From: an uncultured Bacteroidales bacterium
GTDB lineage: Bacteria > Bacteroidota > Bacteroidia > Bacteroidales > UBA3824
Assembly (NCBI GenBank): GCA_905234655.1
Contig: CAJOJG010000012.1
Span: 1 to 62,451 of the forward strand
Direction of reading: 5' to 3'
Length of the DNA: 62,451 bases
Shown here: in pieces, positions 8,657 to 16,800 of the stretch
How positions within the stretch are numbered: the first letter of the stretch is position 1
Layout: every line of letters begins with the position of its first letter
Made by a program: the position numbers and the translations under genes
The notes under the pieces: model-generated
Databases searched by the model: none
What the model saw: the letters and a program-made list of their open reading frames with translations, nothing else
What the model was told of the DNA's origin: nothing

Positions 8657-9577
8657 TTAGAAGGTGAACTTCGTTAGTTTTTCGAACTGTGCGACCCTCT
8701 GGTTCACTTCGCTTTCGGTGAGCGTGAGCAGTTTTTCCGTTCCGAATTTCTCGCAGCAGTACGATCCCATCACGCTTCCGGCGATGATTGCGGCCTTTGC
8801 GGTCTCGAAGTCGTATTTGCCTTTTTGGGCGATGTAGCCGCAGAACCCGCCGGCAAAGCTGTCTCCTGCGCCCGTCGGGTCGGCGACGTTCTCGAGCGGG
8901 AGCGCGGGCGCGAAGAACGTCTGTCCTTCTTTGTCGAAAAGGAGCGCGCCATTGTCGCCCTTCTTGATGATGAGGAATCTAAGACCGAGGGCGAGGATTT
9001 TTTTCGCAGCCTTCACGAGCGCGTACTCGCCGGAGAGCTGTCGCGCTTCTTCGTCGTTAATCGTCAGGACGTCCACCATGCGTATCGTCTTGTCGAGTTC
9101 TTCGGGCATGGAGTCCATCCAGTAGTTCATGGTGTCCATGACGATTAGTTTTGGGCGTGTGTCGAGGTTCTCGATGAGCTGGCGTTGGATTGTGGGCGTG
9201 ATGTTGCCGAGCATTAGCACGTCCGGGTTCTGGAACTGTGGCGGCACTTCGGGCTTGAAGTCGCCGAAGACGTTGAGTTCGGTGACGAGGGTTGTGCGCT
9301 GGTTCATGTCCTTGTTATAGACACCCGACCAGAACATTGTCTTTCCGCCCTTTATGCGCTGTACGCCGTCGGTTTGGACGCCCTTGTTGTTGAGCTGTTC
9401 GATGAACTCCTTCGGGAAGTCTTCGCCGATGACCGAGATGACCTGTGGTTTTGTGCCGAAGTACGATGCTGCGAGCGCGATGTATGGCGATGCGCCGCCG
9501 ATAATCTTGTCTGTCTTTCCGGCCGGGGTCTCGATTGCGTCGAATGCGAGGCTTCCAACAATTAGTAACTTGTTCAT
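8657..9577 (-). CDS. PfkB family carbohydrate/nucleoside kinase
   Basis: 306 residues, ribokinase-like fold. The N-terminal PfkB glycine motif is seen as IIGGASPYIALAASYFG at about 25-41. The C-terminal signature DPTGAGDSFAGGF at 233-245 provides the anion hole and the catalytic base Asp239. The substrate cannot be told from sequence: the family includes ribokinase, fructokinase, adenosine kinase and others, and this subtype is common as a single gene in Bacteroidales genomes. The gene is transcribed away from the tRNA-Asn cluster, from a very good promoter at 9624-9654. Confidence 0.9.
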   Translation of the reverse strand: MNKLLIVGSLAFDAIETPAGKTDKIIGGASPYIALAASYFGTKPQVISVIGEDFPKEFIEQLNNKGVQTDGVQRIKGGKTMFWSGVYNKDMNQRTTLVTELNVFGDFKPEVPPQFQNPDVLMLGNITPTIQRQLIENLDTRPKLIVMDTMNYWMDSMPEELDKTIRMVDVLTINDEEARQLSGEYALVKAAKKILALGLRFLIIKKGDNGALLFDKEGQTFFAPALPLENVADPTGAGDSFAGGFCGYIAQKGKYDFETAKAAIIAGSVMGSYCCEKFGTEKLLTLTESEVNQRVAQFEKLTKFTF

Positions 9578-9623
9578 TTTTAGTTTGTTGTTATAAATGA
9601 TAAAATTCTTTTGAAAAATTTTT

Positions 9624-9654
9624 CAAAAATAATTTTTTTTTTTGGAAAAAACAA
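9624..9654 (-). promoter_or_regulatory. Promoter of the PfkB-type kinase gene
   Basis: Read on the minus strand, TTG (9654-9652) is followed after exactly 20 bases by TATTTTTG (9631-9624), a perfect match to the Bacteroidetes TAnnTTTG element at -7. The kinase start codon is 46 bases further on. Confidence 0.65.
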
Positions 9655-9656
9655 CT

Positions 9657-9664
9657 TAACTTTG
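9657..9664 (+). promoter_or_regulatory. -7 element of the tRNA-Asn operon promoter
   Basis: TAACTTTG matches TAnnTTTG and lies 48 bases before the first tRNA. The -33 region is a T run rather than a clear TTG. It is divergent from, and nearly overlaps, the kinase promoter. Confidence 0.5.
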
Positions 9665-9712
9665 CAGCGCAAAATAAAAAAAGATGTTTGAAAATTAGAC
9701 GAAATTTGACAT

Positions 9713-9786
9713 TCTCCAATAGCTCAGTTGGTTAGAGCATCTGACTGTTAATCAGAGGGTCCCTGGTTCAAGTCCAGGTTGGAGAG
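9713..9786 (+). tRNA. tRNA-Asn (anticodon GTT), copy 1
   Basis: A 74-base cloverleaf. The acceptor arm TCTCCAA pairs with TTGGAGA and is followed by discriminator G. The D arm starts GCTCAGTTGGTTAGAGC. The anticodon stem TCTGA/TCAGA encloses the loop CTGTTAA with anticodon GTT, and the T arm carries GGTTCAAGTCC. No CCA is encoded. It is the first of three identical copies. Confidence 0.97.
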
Positions 9787-9821
9787 CTTTTTTTATCCAT
9801 AGCGTTATATTTGTTTTCGAA

Positions 9822-9895
9822 TCTCCAATAGCTCAGTTGGTTAGAGCATCTGACTGTTAATCAGAGGGTCCCTGGTTCAAGTCCAGGTTGGAGAG
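9822..9895 (+). tRNA. tRNA-Asn (anticodon GTT), copy 2
   Basis: Identical in all 74 bases to copy 1, 35 bases downstream of it. No CCA is encoded. The spacer is unrelated to the spacer before copy 3. Confidence 0.97.
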
Positions 9896-9950
9896 CTTTG
9901 TTTAGTGTAATTGTTACGTCATAACCTTAGTTTTTTTTATTTTTTATGAT

Positions 9951-10024
9951 TCTCCAATAGCTCAGTTGGTTAGAGCATCTGACTGTTAATCAGAGGGTCC
10001 CTGGTTCAAGTCCAGGTTGGAGAG
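9951..10024 (+). tRNA. tRNA-Asn (anticodon GTT), copy 3
   Basis: Identical to copies 1 and 2, 55 bases after copy 2. The encoded RNA is followed within 10 bases by a strong terminator hairpin, so the three tRNAs probably form one precursor transcript. Confidence 0.97.
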
Positions 10025-10033
10025 CGGAAAAAA

Positions 10034-10070
10034 CAACCGCCCGATTCAGAAGAGTCGGGCGGTTGCTTTT
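10034..10070 (+). terminator. Intrinsic terminator of the tRNA-Asn operon
   Basis: CAACCGCCCGATTC (10034-10047) pairs with GAGTCGGGCGGTTG (10052-10065) around an AGAA loop, with one G-T wobble, and is followed by CTTTTT. It closes the tRNA unit and faces the end of the GH97 gene. Confidence 0.85.
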
Positions 10071-10088
10071 TGGTGTTGGGTATTATGA

Positions 10089-12053
10089 CTATTCTTTCCC
10101 CACTAATATCGCTGCGCCGTCGTGTGGCACGTTGATTTCGTATGTGGATTTCTTGGATGGTTTTATTTCTTTCATCGAGCCCTTGAGGTTCGTGTCGTCG
10201 CTGTAGAGGGTAATGCCACATTTGAGCATCGGGAGCGAGAGCGTGCGCTTGAGGGGTGCGCCGGTGGCGTTAATGGCTACTACATACCACGTGTGGGCGT
10301 GGCGGCGGGCAAGGATGAGGTACTTGCCGGGGTAGGCGTCGATGAGCTTGATGTCGTCCCACAGTGTCGGTACATTCTTCAAAAATTCCAGTTTCCACGG
10401 CTCATTGTCCTTCGTGACGCGGGGATAGAGCGCGAGGTGGTTGAGCGGACATTGGAAAAGAACTGCGACCGCCATCTGGAAAATGTCGGAGGTCACGCGG
10501 TGTCCGCCCCAGATTGTCGTGTCGTTTGCTGTGTTAAAGTAATCATTGAAGGTAACGCCGCCATAGTCCATGGAAGCCACGGCGTTACGTATCAGAGGAT
10601 GAAGCGTGGCGTTATAACTTTCCTGACGGCAGAAGTCGTCGCCGAAATGGAGGTTTTCACTCGCCAGGACAGCCTCCGAGCCGATGAAGTTGGGGTACAT
10701 CCTTTCCCAACCGCGTGGCAGTGTCGCGCCGTGGAAGATGACTTCAAGCCCAAAGTCGTTGGCATCGGCGAGGATGTCTTCGTAGAGTTGCATGGTCTGC
10801 TGCTTGTCCGAGCCGAAGAAGTCAACCTTTATGCCGCGTATGCCGATGGACTTCATCCAGGCCATCTCGCGGCGGCGGGCTATGATGTTGTTCATGATGT
10901 TGCGCGGAGTCTGCGGCGCGTCGTTCCAGTAGCCGTTGCTGTTGTACCAGAGCATGAGGCTCACACCCTTGCTGAGTGCGTATTTGGAGAGTGCGGCTAT
11001 CGAGTCGCGTCCAATCTGTGTGTCCCACCAGTTGTCGACCAAGACTGAGGCGTAGCCCATTTTTGCTGTGAAGTCTATGTATTCGCGCTGATTCTTGTAG
11101 TTGACGGACTCGTCGAAGCCAATAATCCAGCTCCATGTGCCAGCTCCGTATGTGTATTGCTTGGAGGGTTCGTAGAGCGGTTGTACAAAGTCCCACGGGA
11201 TTGTAGTCTCGGCTATCGGGGCGAGGTCTGTGCCGACGGTGATTGTGCGCCACGGAGTGCAGCCCGGCAGGGGTATGCCTGGTGCGGAAGTGCCGTTATA
11301 GTTATAGTCGGATTCTATGGGGTTGGCTATCTTATAACTGCCACCGTTTTCACATACGAGGTGCGACGCGCAATATGCGGAAGTCACGCCGGTTTCAGAT
11401 ATGAGAGCCCACCCGTTTGGAGTCTTGAATAGGCATGGGAATATGAACCCTGCGCCATTCGCATTGTCGCCGGTCGGACGGTCGGCAAAATAGGGAAGCT
11501 CGTAGCTCGGAGCGGTGCGCGCCCAGCCAGTTCCGCCGGGCATTTGGGCGGAGAGGAATGTCGTCGTGCCGGTGGGCATGTTGAAGTGGGTCTGGTCGTC
11601 CTTGATGGTTGCGCAGAAAGTCGAGTCGCCCTTGTTGGCGGCAGGCTGGCGGAGCATTTCGTAGCGGAAGGCGATGTCGTTGTTTTTCAACATTATCACG
11701 AGGTCAAACGCCGGTACGCCGTTCCTGTTCAACCGCCATACGGCGTGTGTCGCCTTGACCTTGATGTCGCTTTTCTTGAGCACCTTGCTTTGGTAGTTGA
11801 ACGCCACAGTGTCCACTTTAATCGCTGCGGATTCGAGGCCGGTGGAGAAGTCGGCGACGTCGGTCTTCAAGCCGAGCGGCGAGTTATCAAGTATTGTCTT
11901 GCCGTCATACGCCACAGAATATTGTGCGGACGAGTTGCGGCAGCTTAGTGACATCGAGAGCCTGCCGTCTGGGCTTCGGAGCGTCGCTACGTCCTGGGCT
12001 GATACTGCAAGTGCCGATGCAAAGAATAGTGATGTTACAATTAGTCTTTTCAT
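10089..12053 (-). CDS. Glycoside hydrolase family 97 (retaining alpha-galactosidase-like)
   Basis: 654 residues with a type I signal peptide (MKRLIVTSLFFASALAVSAQ, cleavage after about 19). The N-terminal 270 or so residues form the beta-sandwich of GH97 and the rest the (beta/alpha)8 barrel and C-terminal domain. GIKVDFF at 408-413 places an Asp (D411) where the retaining subgroup has its nucleophile. GSEAVLASEN at 458-467 supplies candidate acid/base Glu residues (E460, E466). HGATLPRGWERMYPN is also typical. Family knowledge: GH97 splits into inverting alpha-glucosidases (SusB) and retaining alpha-galactosidases; the Asp in the VDFF motif favours the latter. It probably acts in the periplasm on alpha-galactosides. 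No SusC/SusD pair is next to it. Confidence 0.92.
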   Translation of the reverse strand: MKRLIVTSLFFASALAVSAQDVATLRSPDGRLSMSLSCRNSSAQYSVAYDGKTILDNSPLGLKTDVADFSTGLESAAIKVDTVAFNYQSKVLKKSDIKVKATHAVWRLNRNGVPAFDLVIMLKNNDIAFRYEMLRQPAANKGDSTFCATIKDDQTHFNMPTGTTTFLSAQMPGGTGWARTAPSYELPYFADRPTGDNANGAGFIFPCLFKTPNGWALISETGVTSAYCASHLVCENGGSYKIANPIESDYNYNGTSAPGIPLPGCTPWRTITVGTDLAPIAETTIPWDFVQPLYEPSKQYTYGAGTWSWIIGFDESVNYKNQREYIDFTAKMGYASVLVDNWWDTQIGRDSIAALSKYALSKGVSLMLWYNSNGYWNDAPQTPRNIMNNIIARRREMAWMKSIGIRGIKVDFFGSDKQQTMQLYEDILADANDFGLEVIFHGATLPRGWERMYPNFIGSEAVLASENLHFGDDFCRQESYNATLHPLIRNAVASMDYGGVTFNDYFNTANDTTIWGGHRVTSDIFQMAVAVLFQCPLNHLALYPRVTKDNEPWKLEFLKNVPTLWDDIKLIDAYPGKYLILARRHAHTWYVVAINATGAPLKRTLSLPMLKCGITLYSDDTNLKGSMKEIKPSKKSTYEINVPHDGAAILVGKE

Positions 12054-12172
12054 ATCGAGCTGTTTTTTTTGTGTTTATACTATAATGCCGTCAAAGTTAG
12101 CAAGTTTGTGATAAATTTTCATTAATTATTCATGTTTTTTTCTTGTTGGGTGTTAAATTCGTTTTTTTTATG

Positions 12173-12180
12173 TAACTTTG
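12173..12180 (+). promoter_or_regulatory. -7 element before the 279-residue lipoprotein gene
   Basis: TAACTTTG matches TAnnTTTG and is 42 bases before the ATG at 12222. The -33 TTG is not at the usual spacing. A matching element on the other strand (TAACTTTG, 12099-12092) would serve the divergent GH97 gene. Confidence 0.45.
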
Positions 12181-12221
12181 CAGACTGATTATAATGCAAA
12201 AAGTTTATTGATACAAAGGTC

Positions 12222-13061
12222 ATGAAACGTTTTATAATATGCTTGGCGACGGTTTGGGCGGTCTTCGGCGTTAGTTCGTGTACGGAGACCAAGAAGCCCC
12301 GTGCCCGGGTGAATGCTGGCAACGAGGCCGTCGGCGCACAGGAGGTTTCCAATGTCGTGTATACCAAATACGGCATACCGTTGCCGGTGGACTTGTTCAC
12401 ATACTTGGTTGCCGAGGAGATACCTTATAATAACGACCTGCTTGTTCCGCTCGAGAATATGGAAAAGTACACAAAGGAGACAAAGCAGGCGATGGCGTTA
12501 GGCGTGTACTCGGCGGACATCGCCTATTGCTCGCTTTATAAGAAGCAGCAGGAGGTCATGGGCTATTTCAACTGCTCGTTCAAGTTAGCCGACAAGCTCG
12601 ACATCTCCGAGGGCTTTAACTTCAGGTACGTAGAGCGCATGGAGAATAACGTCAACTCCGCCGATTCGCTCAGCAAGATAGCCGCCGAGTCATATTGGAA
12701 GGCTTGTAACTATCTGAACGACAATGATAAAAACAACATTCTTCCGTTTGTCATCTATGGCGGCTGGATCGAGAGCCAGTACCTGACCGTAGCCTCAAAC
12801 GACCAGAAGAACACGCGCACACAGATTTTGAACCAGAGGGAAGGATTGCTAAGCCTTATCAACTATCTTTATGAAGTAATGATAGAGAGTTCTGCGTTCT
12901 ACTATAACTATGACATCAAGACTATCATCTTCAACCTCAACAGCATCAAGAAGATATATGACAAGGTTGACAACGACGATTTTGAAGTCCACTACTACAA
13001 CGAAATTTGTCAGAAGATAAAGAAGATGCGAGCAGACTTGATCGACCCGAGGATTAATTAA
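12222..13061 (+). CDS. Lipoprotein of a Bacteroidetes family of unknown function
   Basis: 279 residues. MKRFIICLATVWAVFGVSSC ends in a lipobox VSSC with Cys20. The mature protein is predicted to be all-helical. The segment 'ALGVYSADIAYCSLYKKQQEV … FKLADKLDISEGF … AAESYWKACNYLNDNDKNNILPFVIYGGWIESQYLTV' has the look of a lipoprotein family seen repeatedly in Bacteroidales (G.Y.AD..Y … GGWIE..Y). I know of no assigned function. It is followed by a small HAD-like gene and a metal exporter gene on the same strand with gaps of 60 and 24 bases, so the three may form one operon. Confidence 0.75.
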   Translation: MKRFIICLATVWAVFGVSSCTETKKPRARVNAGNEAVGAQEVSNVVYTKYGIPLPVDLFTYLVAEEIPYNNDLLVPLENMEKYTKETKQAMALGVYSADIAYCSLYKKQQEVMGYFNCSFKLADKLDISEGFNFRYVERMENNVNSADSLSKIAAESYWKACNYLNDNDKNNILPFVIYGGWIESQYLTVASNDQKNTRTQILNQREGLLSLINYLYEVMIESSAFYYNYDIKTIIFNLNSIKKIYDKVDNDDFEVHYYNEICQKIKKMRADLIDPRIN

Positions 13062-13121
13062 GCACTCACATATTTAACAAATCTCCAAACTCTTAGAGTT
13101 TTTAAACGACACACAACCTAT

Positions 13122-13517
13122 ATGAAAATTGCAGTAGATTTTGACGGGACTGTAGTTGAAGATGCATATCCCGAAATTGGCAAACCGAAGCCGTTTGCGC
13201 TGGAGACACTGAAGAAGCTCTCCCACGACCATCAGATAATTTTGTGGACGTGCCGCACGGGGTCGCTTCTCGACAAGGCCGTGGAGTTCCTTAAGAACTC
13301 CGGCGTAAGGCTGTATGCTGTCAATCAGGACAGCAACGACGAGCAGATAGACTTGTCTGACATGCGCCACTTCATGCGCAAGGTGGACGCAGACATCTTC
13401 ATCGACGACCGTAACTTCGGCGGATTCCCCGGCTGGGGCAAGATTTGGCAGCAGCTTGGCGACGGCAATGTGCCGGATCCGGAGCCAGCCAAGAAAAAGT
13501 GGTTTTGGCAGAGATAG
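13122..13517 (+). CDS. Small HAD-superfamily phosphatase-like protein
   Basis: 131 residues. The N-terminus MKIAVDFDGTVVED carries HAD motif I, DxDGT (D6 and D8). Motif II is plausible at 'ILWTCRTG' (T near 46), and the C-terminal acidic motif is 'ADIFIDDRNFGG' (about 100-110). The short length, with no cap domain, matches a Bacteroidales subgroup of HAD proteins of unknown substrate. The nucleophile and acid Asp are both present, so it is probably an active hydrolase. The last residues (EPAKKKWFWQR) are a basic, aromatic tail. The metal exporter gene starts 24 bases downstream. Confidence 0.8.
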   Translation: MKIAVDFDGTVVEDAYPEIGKPKPFALETLKKLSHDHQIILWTCRTGSLLDKAVEFLKNSGVRLYAVNQDSNDEQIDLSDMRHFMRKVDADIFIDDRNFGGFPGWGKIWQQLGDGNVPDPEPAKKKWFWQR

Positions 13518-13541
13518 AATCAATTTTATTTAAGTTGAATA

Positions 13542-14621
13542 ATGTTTTATGAGTTTATGGAAGACGTGGTGGTGCAGACTGTGCTCATCACGTTCTTTGT
13601 ATTGTCCTTGATAATGGTGCTGGAGTACCTGAACGTGCTTACTGTGGGTCACGTCCATAGTTTCATGCACCGTAACACAAAACTCCAGATCGTCATCGCC
13701 GCGCTGCTCGGCATAGTGCCGGGGTGCGTGGGGTCGTTCACGGCGGTTTCGCTTTATACGCACGATGTCATCGGCTTTGGCGCGTTGCTTGCAAACCTTA
13801 TCGCCACGACGGGCGACGAGGCTTTCCTGATGGTGACGGTCATGCCGGACAAGGCGTTGGTGATTTTTGGCTTGCTGCTGGTGTTTGCAGTAGTGGCGGG
13901 CTACGCGGCTAATGCCTTCTCCTTGCGCAAACTTAACCAGTGCGGGCAGGAAGGCCATTTTGTCCTGCATACCCACCACGACAATCACCGCCACCAAAGC
14001 CTGCGCGGCGATGTCCTCGAAAACCTCAAGCACGTTTCTGCCCACAGGCTTATATTGTTACTTTCGATAACCACGTTCATCGTCCTGACGCTCTGCGGAT
14101 TCTTTAAGGAACATCATCATGGCGGAGTTGAACATGAAGATGGAATTTTTACGTCCATGACAATTACTTCATTATTACTCGCAGTGGTTGCATTATTCAT
14201 TACTCTAAGAGTACCGGAACATTTTCTCGAGGACCACATCTGGCACCATGTCGTCGGCAAACATTTTATGAAAGTTTTGGCGTGGACGTCGGTGACATTG
14301 ACGGCGATTTTTGTCATTGACAATGTATTTGACCTGAAAGGCTGGGTGACAAGTTTCAGCGCGGGGAACGTCTATTTCTTCAGCGTCTTGGCCGCCATTA
14401 TTATCGGTCTGATTCCAGTTTCGGGTCCGCATCTCATCTTTATAACGCTATATTGTAGCGGCGTGATGCCCTTCGGCGCGTTACTTGCCAACTGCATAGT
14501 ACAAGACGGCCACGGCGCAATCCCGCTTTTCGCCGAGAGCAAGAAGGATTTCTTCGTTGTCAAGGGCATAAAGGCGGGTTTTGCTGCCGTGGCCGGTGTT
14601 GTAGGGTGGTTCTTTATTTGA
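13542..14621 (+). CDS. Putative 10-TM heavy-metal exporter (ArsP_2 / DUF2899 type)
   Basis: 359 residues with about ten membrane helices in two similar halves. Each half has a conserved G-P/G-C motif: 'LLGIVPGCVGSFTAVSLY … FGALLANLIATTGDEAF' (about 50-95) and 'IIGLIPVSGPHLIFITLYCSGVMPFGALLANCIVQDGHGA' (about 285-330). This inverted repeat is typical of the ArsP_2 family of putative metal exporters. The central cytoplasmic or periplasmic loops are rich in histidine (HFVLHTHHDNHRHQ near 145-160 and EHHHGGVEHEDG near 190-202), as in divalent-metal transporters. Substrate is not known; zinc, manganese or related ions are possible. The 3' end overlaps the convergent TPR-like gene by 8 bases. Confidence 0.8.
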   Translation: MFYEFMEDVVVQTVLITFFVLSLIMVLEYLNVLTVGHVHSFMHRNTKLQIVIAALLGIVPGCVGSFTAVSLYTHDVIGFGALLANLIATTGDEAFLMVTVMPDKALVIFGLLLVFAVVAGYAANAFSLRKLNQCGQEGHFVLHTHHDNHRHQSLRGDVLENLKHVSAHRLILLLSITTFIVLTLCGFFKEHHHGGVEHEDGIFTSMTITSLLLAVVALFITLRVPEHFLEDHIWHHVVGKHFMKVLAWTSVTLTAIFVIDNVFDLKGWVTSFSAGNVYFFSVLAAIIIGLIPVSGPHLIFITLYCSGVMPFGALLANCIVQDGHGAIPLFAESKKDFFVVKGIKAGFAAVAGVVGWFFI

Positions 14622-16800
14622 ACTGGTCGACAAAGTAGTCGTACAGTTCGCAGTCTGTCACAAACTTGGACGGTGCGCGTCCCCTCTCAAAGTCCGCAAG
14701 CGTGTTCAGCGACTGGAACTGCAGGCTGTTGCGCTTGATGTGGTTTTCGTATTTGCGGGCTTCGGAATTGTACACGTAATTGTCCATCTCGTCAATGCAC
14801 TGTCCGATGTATGCAGCGGCAAAGAGTGCCTTTTCCTTAATCGCCGGGTCGTTGGATTCGGCGGCGATGTCGAGGTATTCGGCAGCCTTCGATGCAAAGT
14901 CCTGTCTGTCGGGCGTCACGCCGTCGTCAGAGGTGGATGACGAGCGGAAATATTTGGCGAGGTACCAGCAGTCGCCAAAGTGTGAGGCTTGGAAAAGTCG
15001 TGTGGCGAATTGGTACGCCTTCTGTGGGTCGTTCTTCGCGGCGAAGGCGAGCGACTGCATTTCCTTGCAGAAGTCTAACTTGGGATTCTTTGTGAGAGGC
15101 GGAACGTCGTGTTCTTCATCGACTAACCAGTTGTTATAGTCGTTGCCGCCGTTCTGTTTCGTAATCCATCTTTCTGTTGTGTAACTTCTTGAAACCATGT
15201 ATTTTGCGATGCCTTGGGTGTCGAGGAACTTTAATGGCACTTTTTCGAGGAATTTAGTGGCGGCAGTGTAGTTGCCTTCGGCGAGGTATTTGGTTCCGAT
15301 GAGGTCGTTGAAGTAGTCGGCGTCGTGTTTAATCTGTGGCCATAGCCATTTTGAGAGTTCGTTTTTAGTGCCGAAGTTGTTGTAGAAATCCTCAGTCTCG
15401 GCGGCGGTCAGCGTTGTCAATGCGCCAAAATATTTGCTCGTGTAGTTCGCCGTGCCGCCGTTGTCAATGCTTATCGCCCAGCCAAGTCCGTTGTCGATTG
15501 CGTAGTTTTCGGTGTCTTCCTCGCAGGCGGTGGAGTACAGTCCGGCGACAGCGGCGGAAAGTGCCTTGTCTTTTACGGCATCTGCTACAGCCTCAAGGTT
15601 TTGTATGTAGCTGACGACATCGCCTTTGACCTTGAATTTGAGCCATTTGAGGTCTTTGAGGATGAGGTCTGCGTCCTGCGATGTGATTTTTGGCTCGGAG
15701 CAGTAGATTATGAGCCGTGTCATGCGCGCATTTTCCTTCACGCTCGTATTGCCGTCCATGGACATTGCGGCGTCTATCTGTCGGCGGGCAAGTGCAAGAT
15801 TGCCACTCAGATAGTTGCAGTATGCCGCTGCGCTTTTCCACAATGCCGGCGAGTCGGTCTCCTTGCTGTCGGCGATTTGGTTCGCCTTGTCGATGAAGTT
15901 TTTTGCCTCCCTCTTGATGGCGAGGTTGTGCAGTGAATCTTCCTTGCTGTAGTATGTTGAGCGTGTCAGGTTGTACTGGATTCTGTCGATGTACTGTACC
16001 ATAATCCACGGAATTGTGCGTGAGTTGTGGTTCTTGTCGTAGACTTGCATGAGTGTCTTGTAGTCGGCTTTACCGGCAATGCACCACGACAGGCTCGTGT
16101 TGTCGCAGATTTTGGCGTATATCTCCATTGCGTCGTCTGCGCGGCCGGTACGCAGCAGCGCGCCGGCGTATAGGTCGTCTATGGAGTACAGGCAGTCGGA
16201 AGTCGCAGGGACGCGCGAGATGTTCTGTGAGTAGTAGCTGCACAATTCGTCGAATTGCGCGGTCTGGAACATACCCCTCATTGCCAGGAGGATATATCGG
16301 TCGGCGTACTTTGTGCCGGTGTATGATTTTGCTTTTGAGATGACCTCGGCGATATTTGCCTTTTCATTGTCGAGGTCGGCTTTTGTCGGGTAGTACCACG
16401 ATACGTACTCCTCGTTGAAGTATTCGTCTTGTTCCGCGACTTCGCGGTAGAGGTTTGAGCATAGGTCATAGTCTCCTTTGCGGCGTTGGCGGTAGAGATT
16501 GTTCAGGCGGAGGTATTCGAGCATTTCAGCGTCGTTTTTCTTGCGGGCGGCGACGTAGATTGGGTTTTGGCTCGTGTTGGGGTCGATTGGTGCGGGCGAT
16601 GACAGTTCTTCGACGTCGCCTTCACTGACATCGGCGCCGGCATAGCCTTGCCAGAATTTGAGGAAGTCGGGGGTGAATGGCTCGCCAAACTCCTTCATGT
16701 TGAAGTATGTCCAATACTTATTGCCGTATCCAATGTCAAAACACGGCATCGCCATTGCCGGAAGCAGCAGCAAGAGGCTAATGAGATAGAATCTTTTCAT
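14614..16800 (-). CDS. Large secreted helical-repeat (TPR-like) protein
   Basis: 728 residues. The N-terminus MKRFYLISLLLLLPAMAMPC is a signal peptide; the Cys at 20 has a poor lipobox (AMPC), so type I cleavage is as likely as lipidation. The rest is almost wholly helical, with repeating short helices containing Y, L and A at regular spacing (for example 'YADRYILLAMRGMFQTAQFDELCSYYSQN' or 'SAAAYCNYLSGNLALARRQIDAAMS'), the pattern of TPR or Sel1-like repeats. It overlaps the upstream lipoprotein gene by 23 bases, so the two are translated from one message. Protein of unknown function; probably a periplasmic or surface scaffold. Confidence 0.7.
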   Translation of the reverse strand: MKRFYLISLLLLLPAMAMPCFDIGYGNKYWTYFNMKEFGEPFTPDFLKFWQGYAGADVSEGDVEELSSPAPIDPNTSQNPIYVAARKKNDAEMLEYLRLNNLYRQRRKGDYDLCSNLYREVAEQDEYFNEEYVSWYYPTKADLDNEKANIAEVISKAKSYTGTKYADRYILLAMRGMFQTAQFDELCSYYSQNISRVPATSDCLYSIDDLYAGALLRTGRADDAMEIYAKICDNTSLSWCIAGKADYKTLMQVYDKNHNSRTIPWIMVQYIDRIQYNLTRSTYYSKEDSLHNLAIKREAKNFIDKANQIADSKETDSPALWKSAAAYCNYLSGNLALARRQIDAAMSMDGNTSVKENARMTRLIIYCSEPKITSQDADLILKDLKWLKFKVKGDVVSYIQNLEAVADAVKDKALSAAVAGLYSTACEEDTENYAIDNGLGWAISIDNGGTANYTSKYFGALTTLTAAETEDFYNNFGTKNELSKWLWPQIKHDADYFNDLIGTKYLAEGNYTAATKFLEKVPLKFLDTQGIAKYMVSRSYTTERWITKQNGGNDYNNWLVDEEHDVPPLTKNPKLDFCKEMQSLAFAAKNDPQKAYQFATRLFQASHFGDCWYLAKYFRSSSTSDDGVTPDRQDFASKAAEYLDIAAESNDPAIKEKALFAAAYIGQCIDEMDNYVYNSEARKYENHIKRNSLQFQSLNTLADFERGRAPSKFVTDCELYDYFVDQFK

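Noticed and set aside
9713..10024. Three 74-base repeats as CRISPR or mobile element
   Set aside because: They are complete tRNA-Asn cloverleaves.
10122..11048. 308-codon open frame antisense to the GH97 gene
   Set aside because: The GH97 catalytic motifs are on the other strand; this is a mirror frame.
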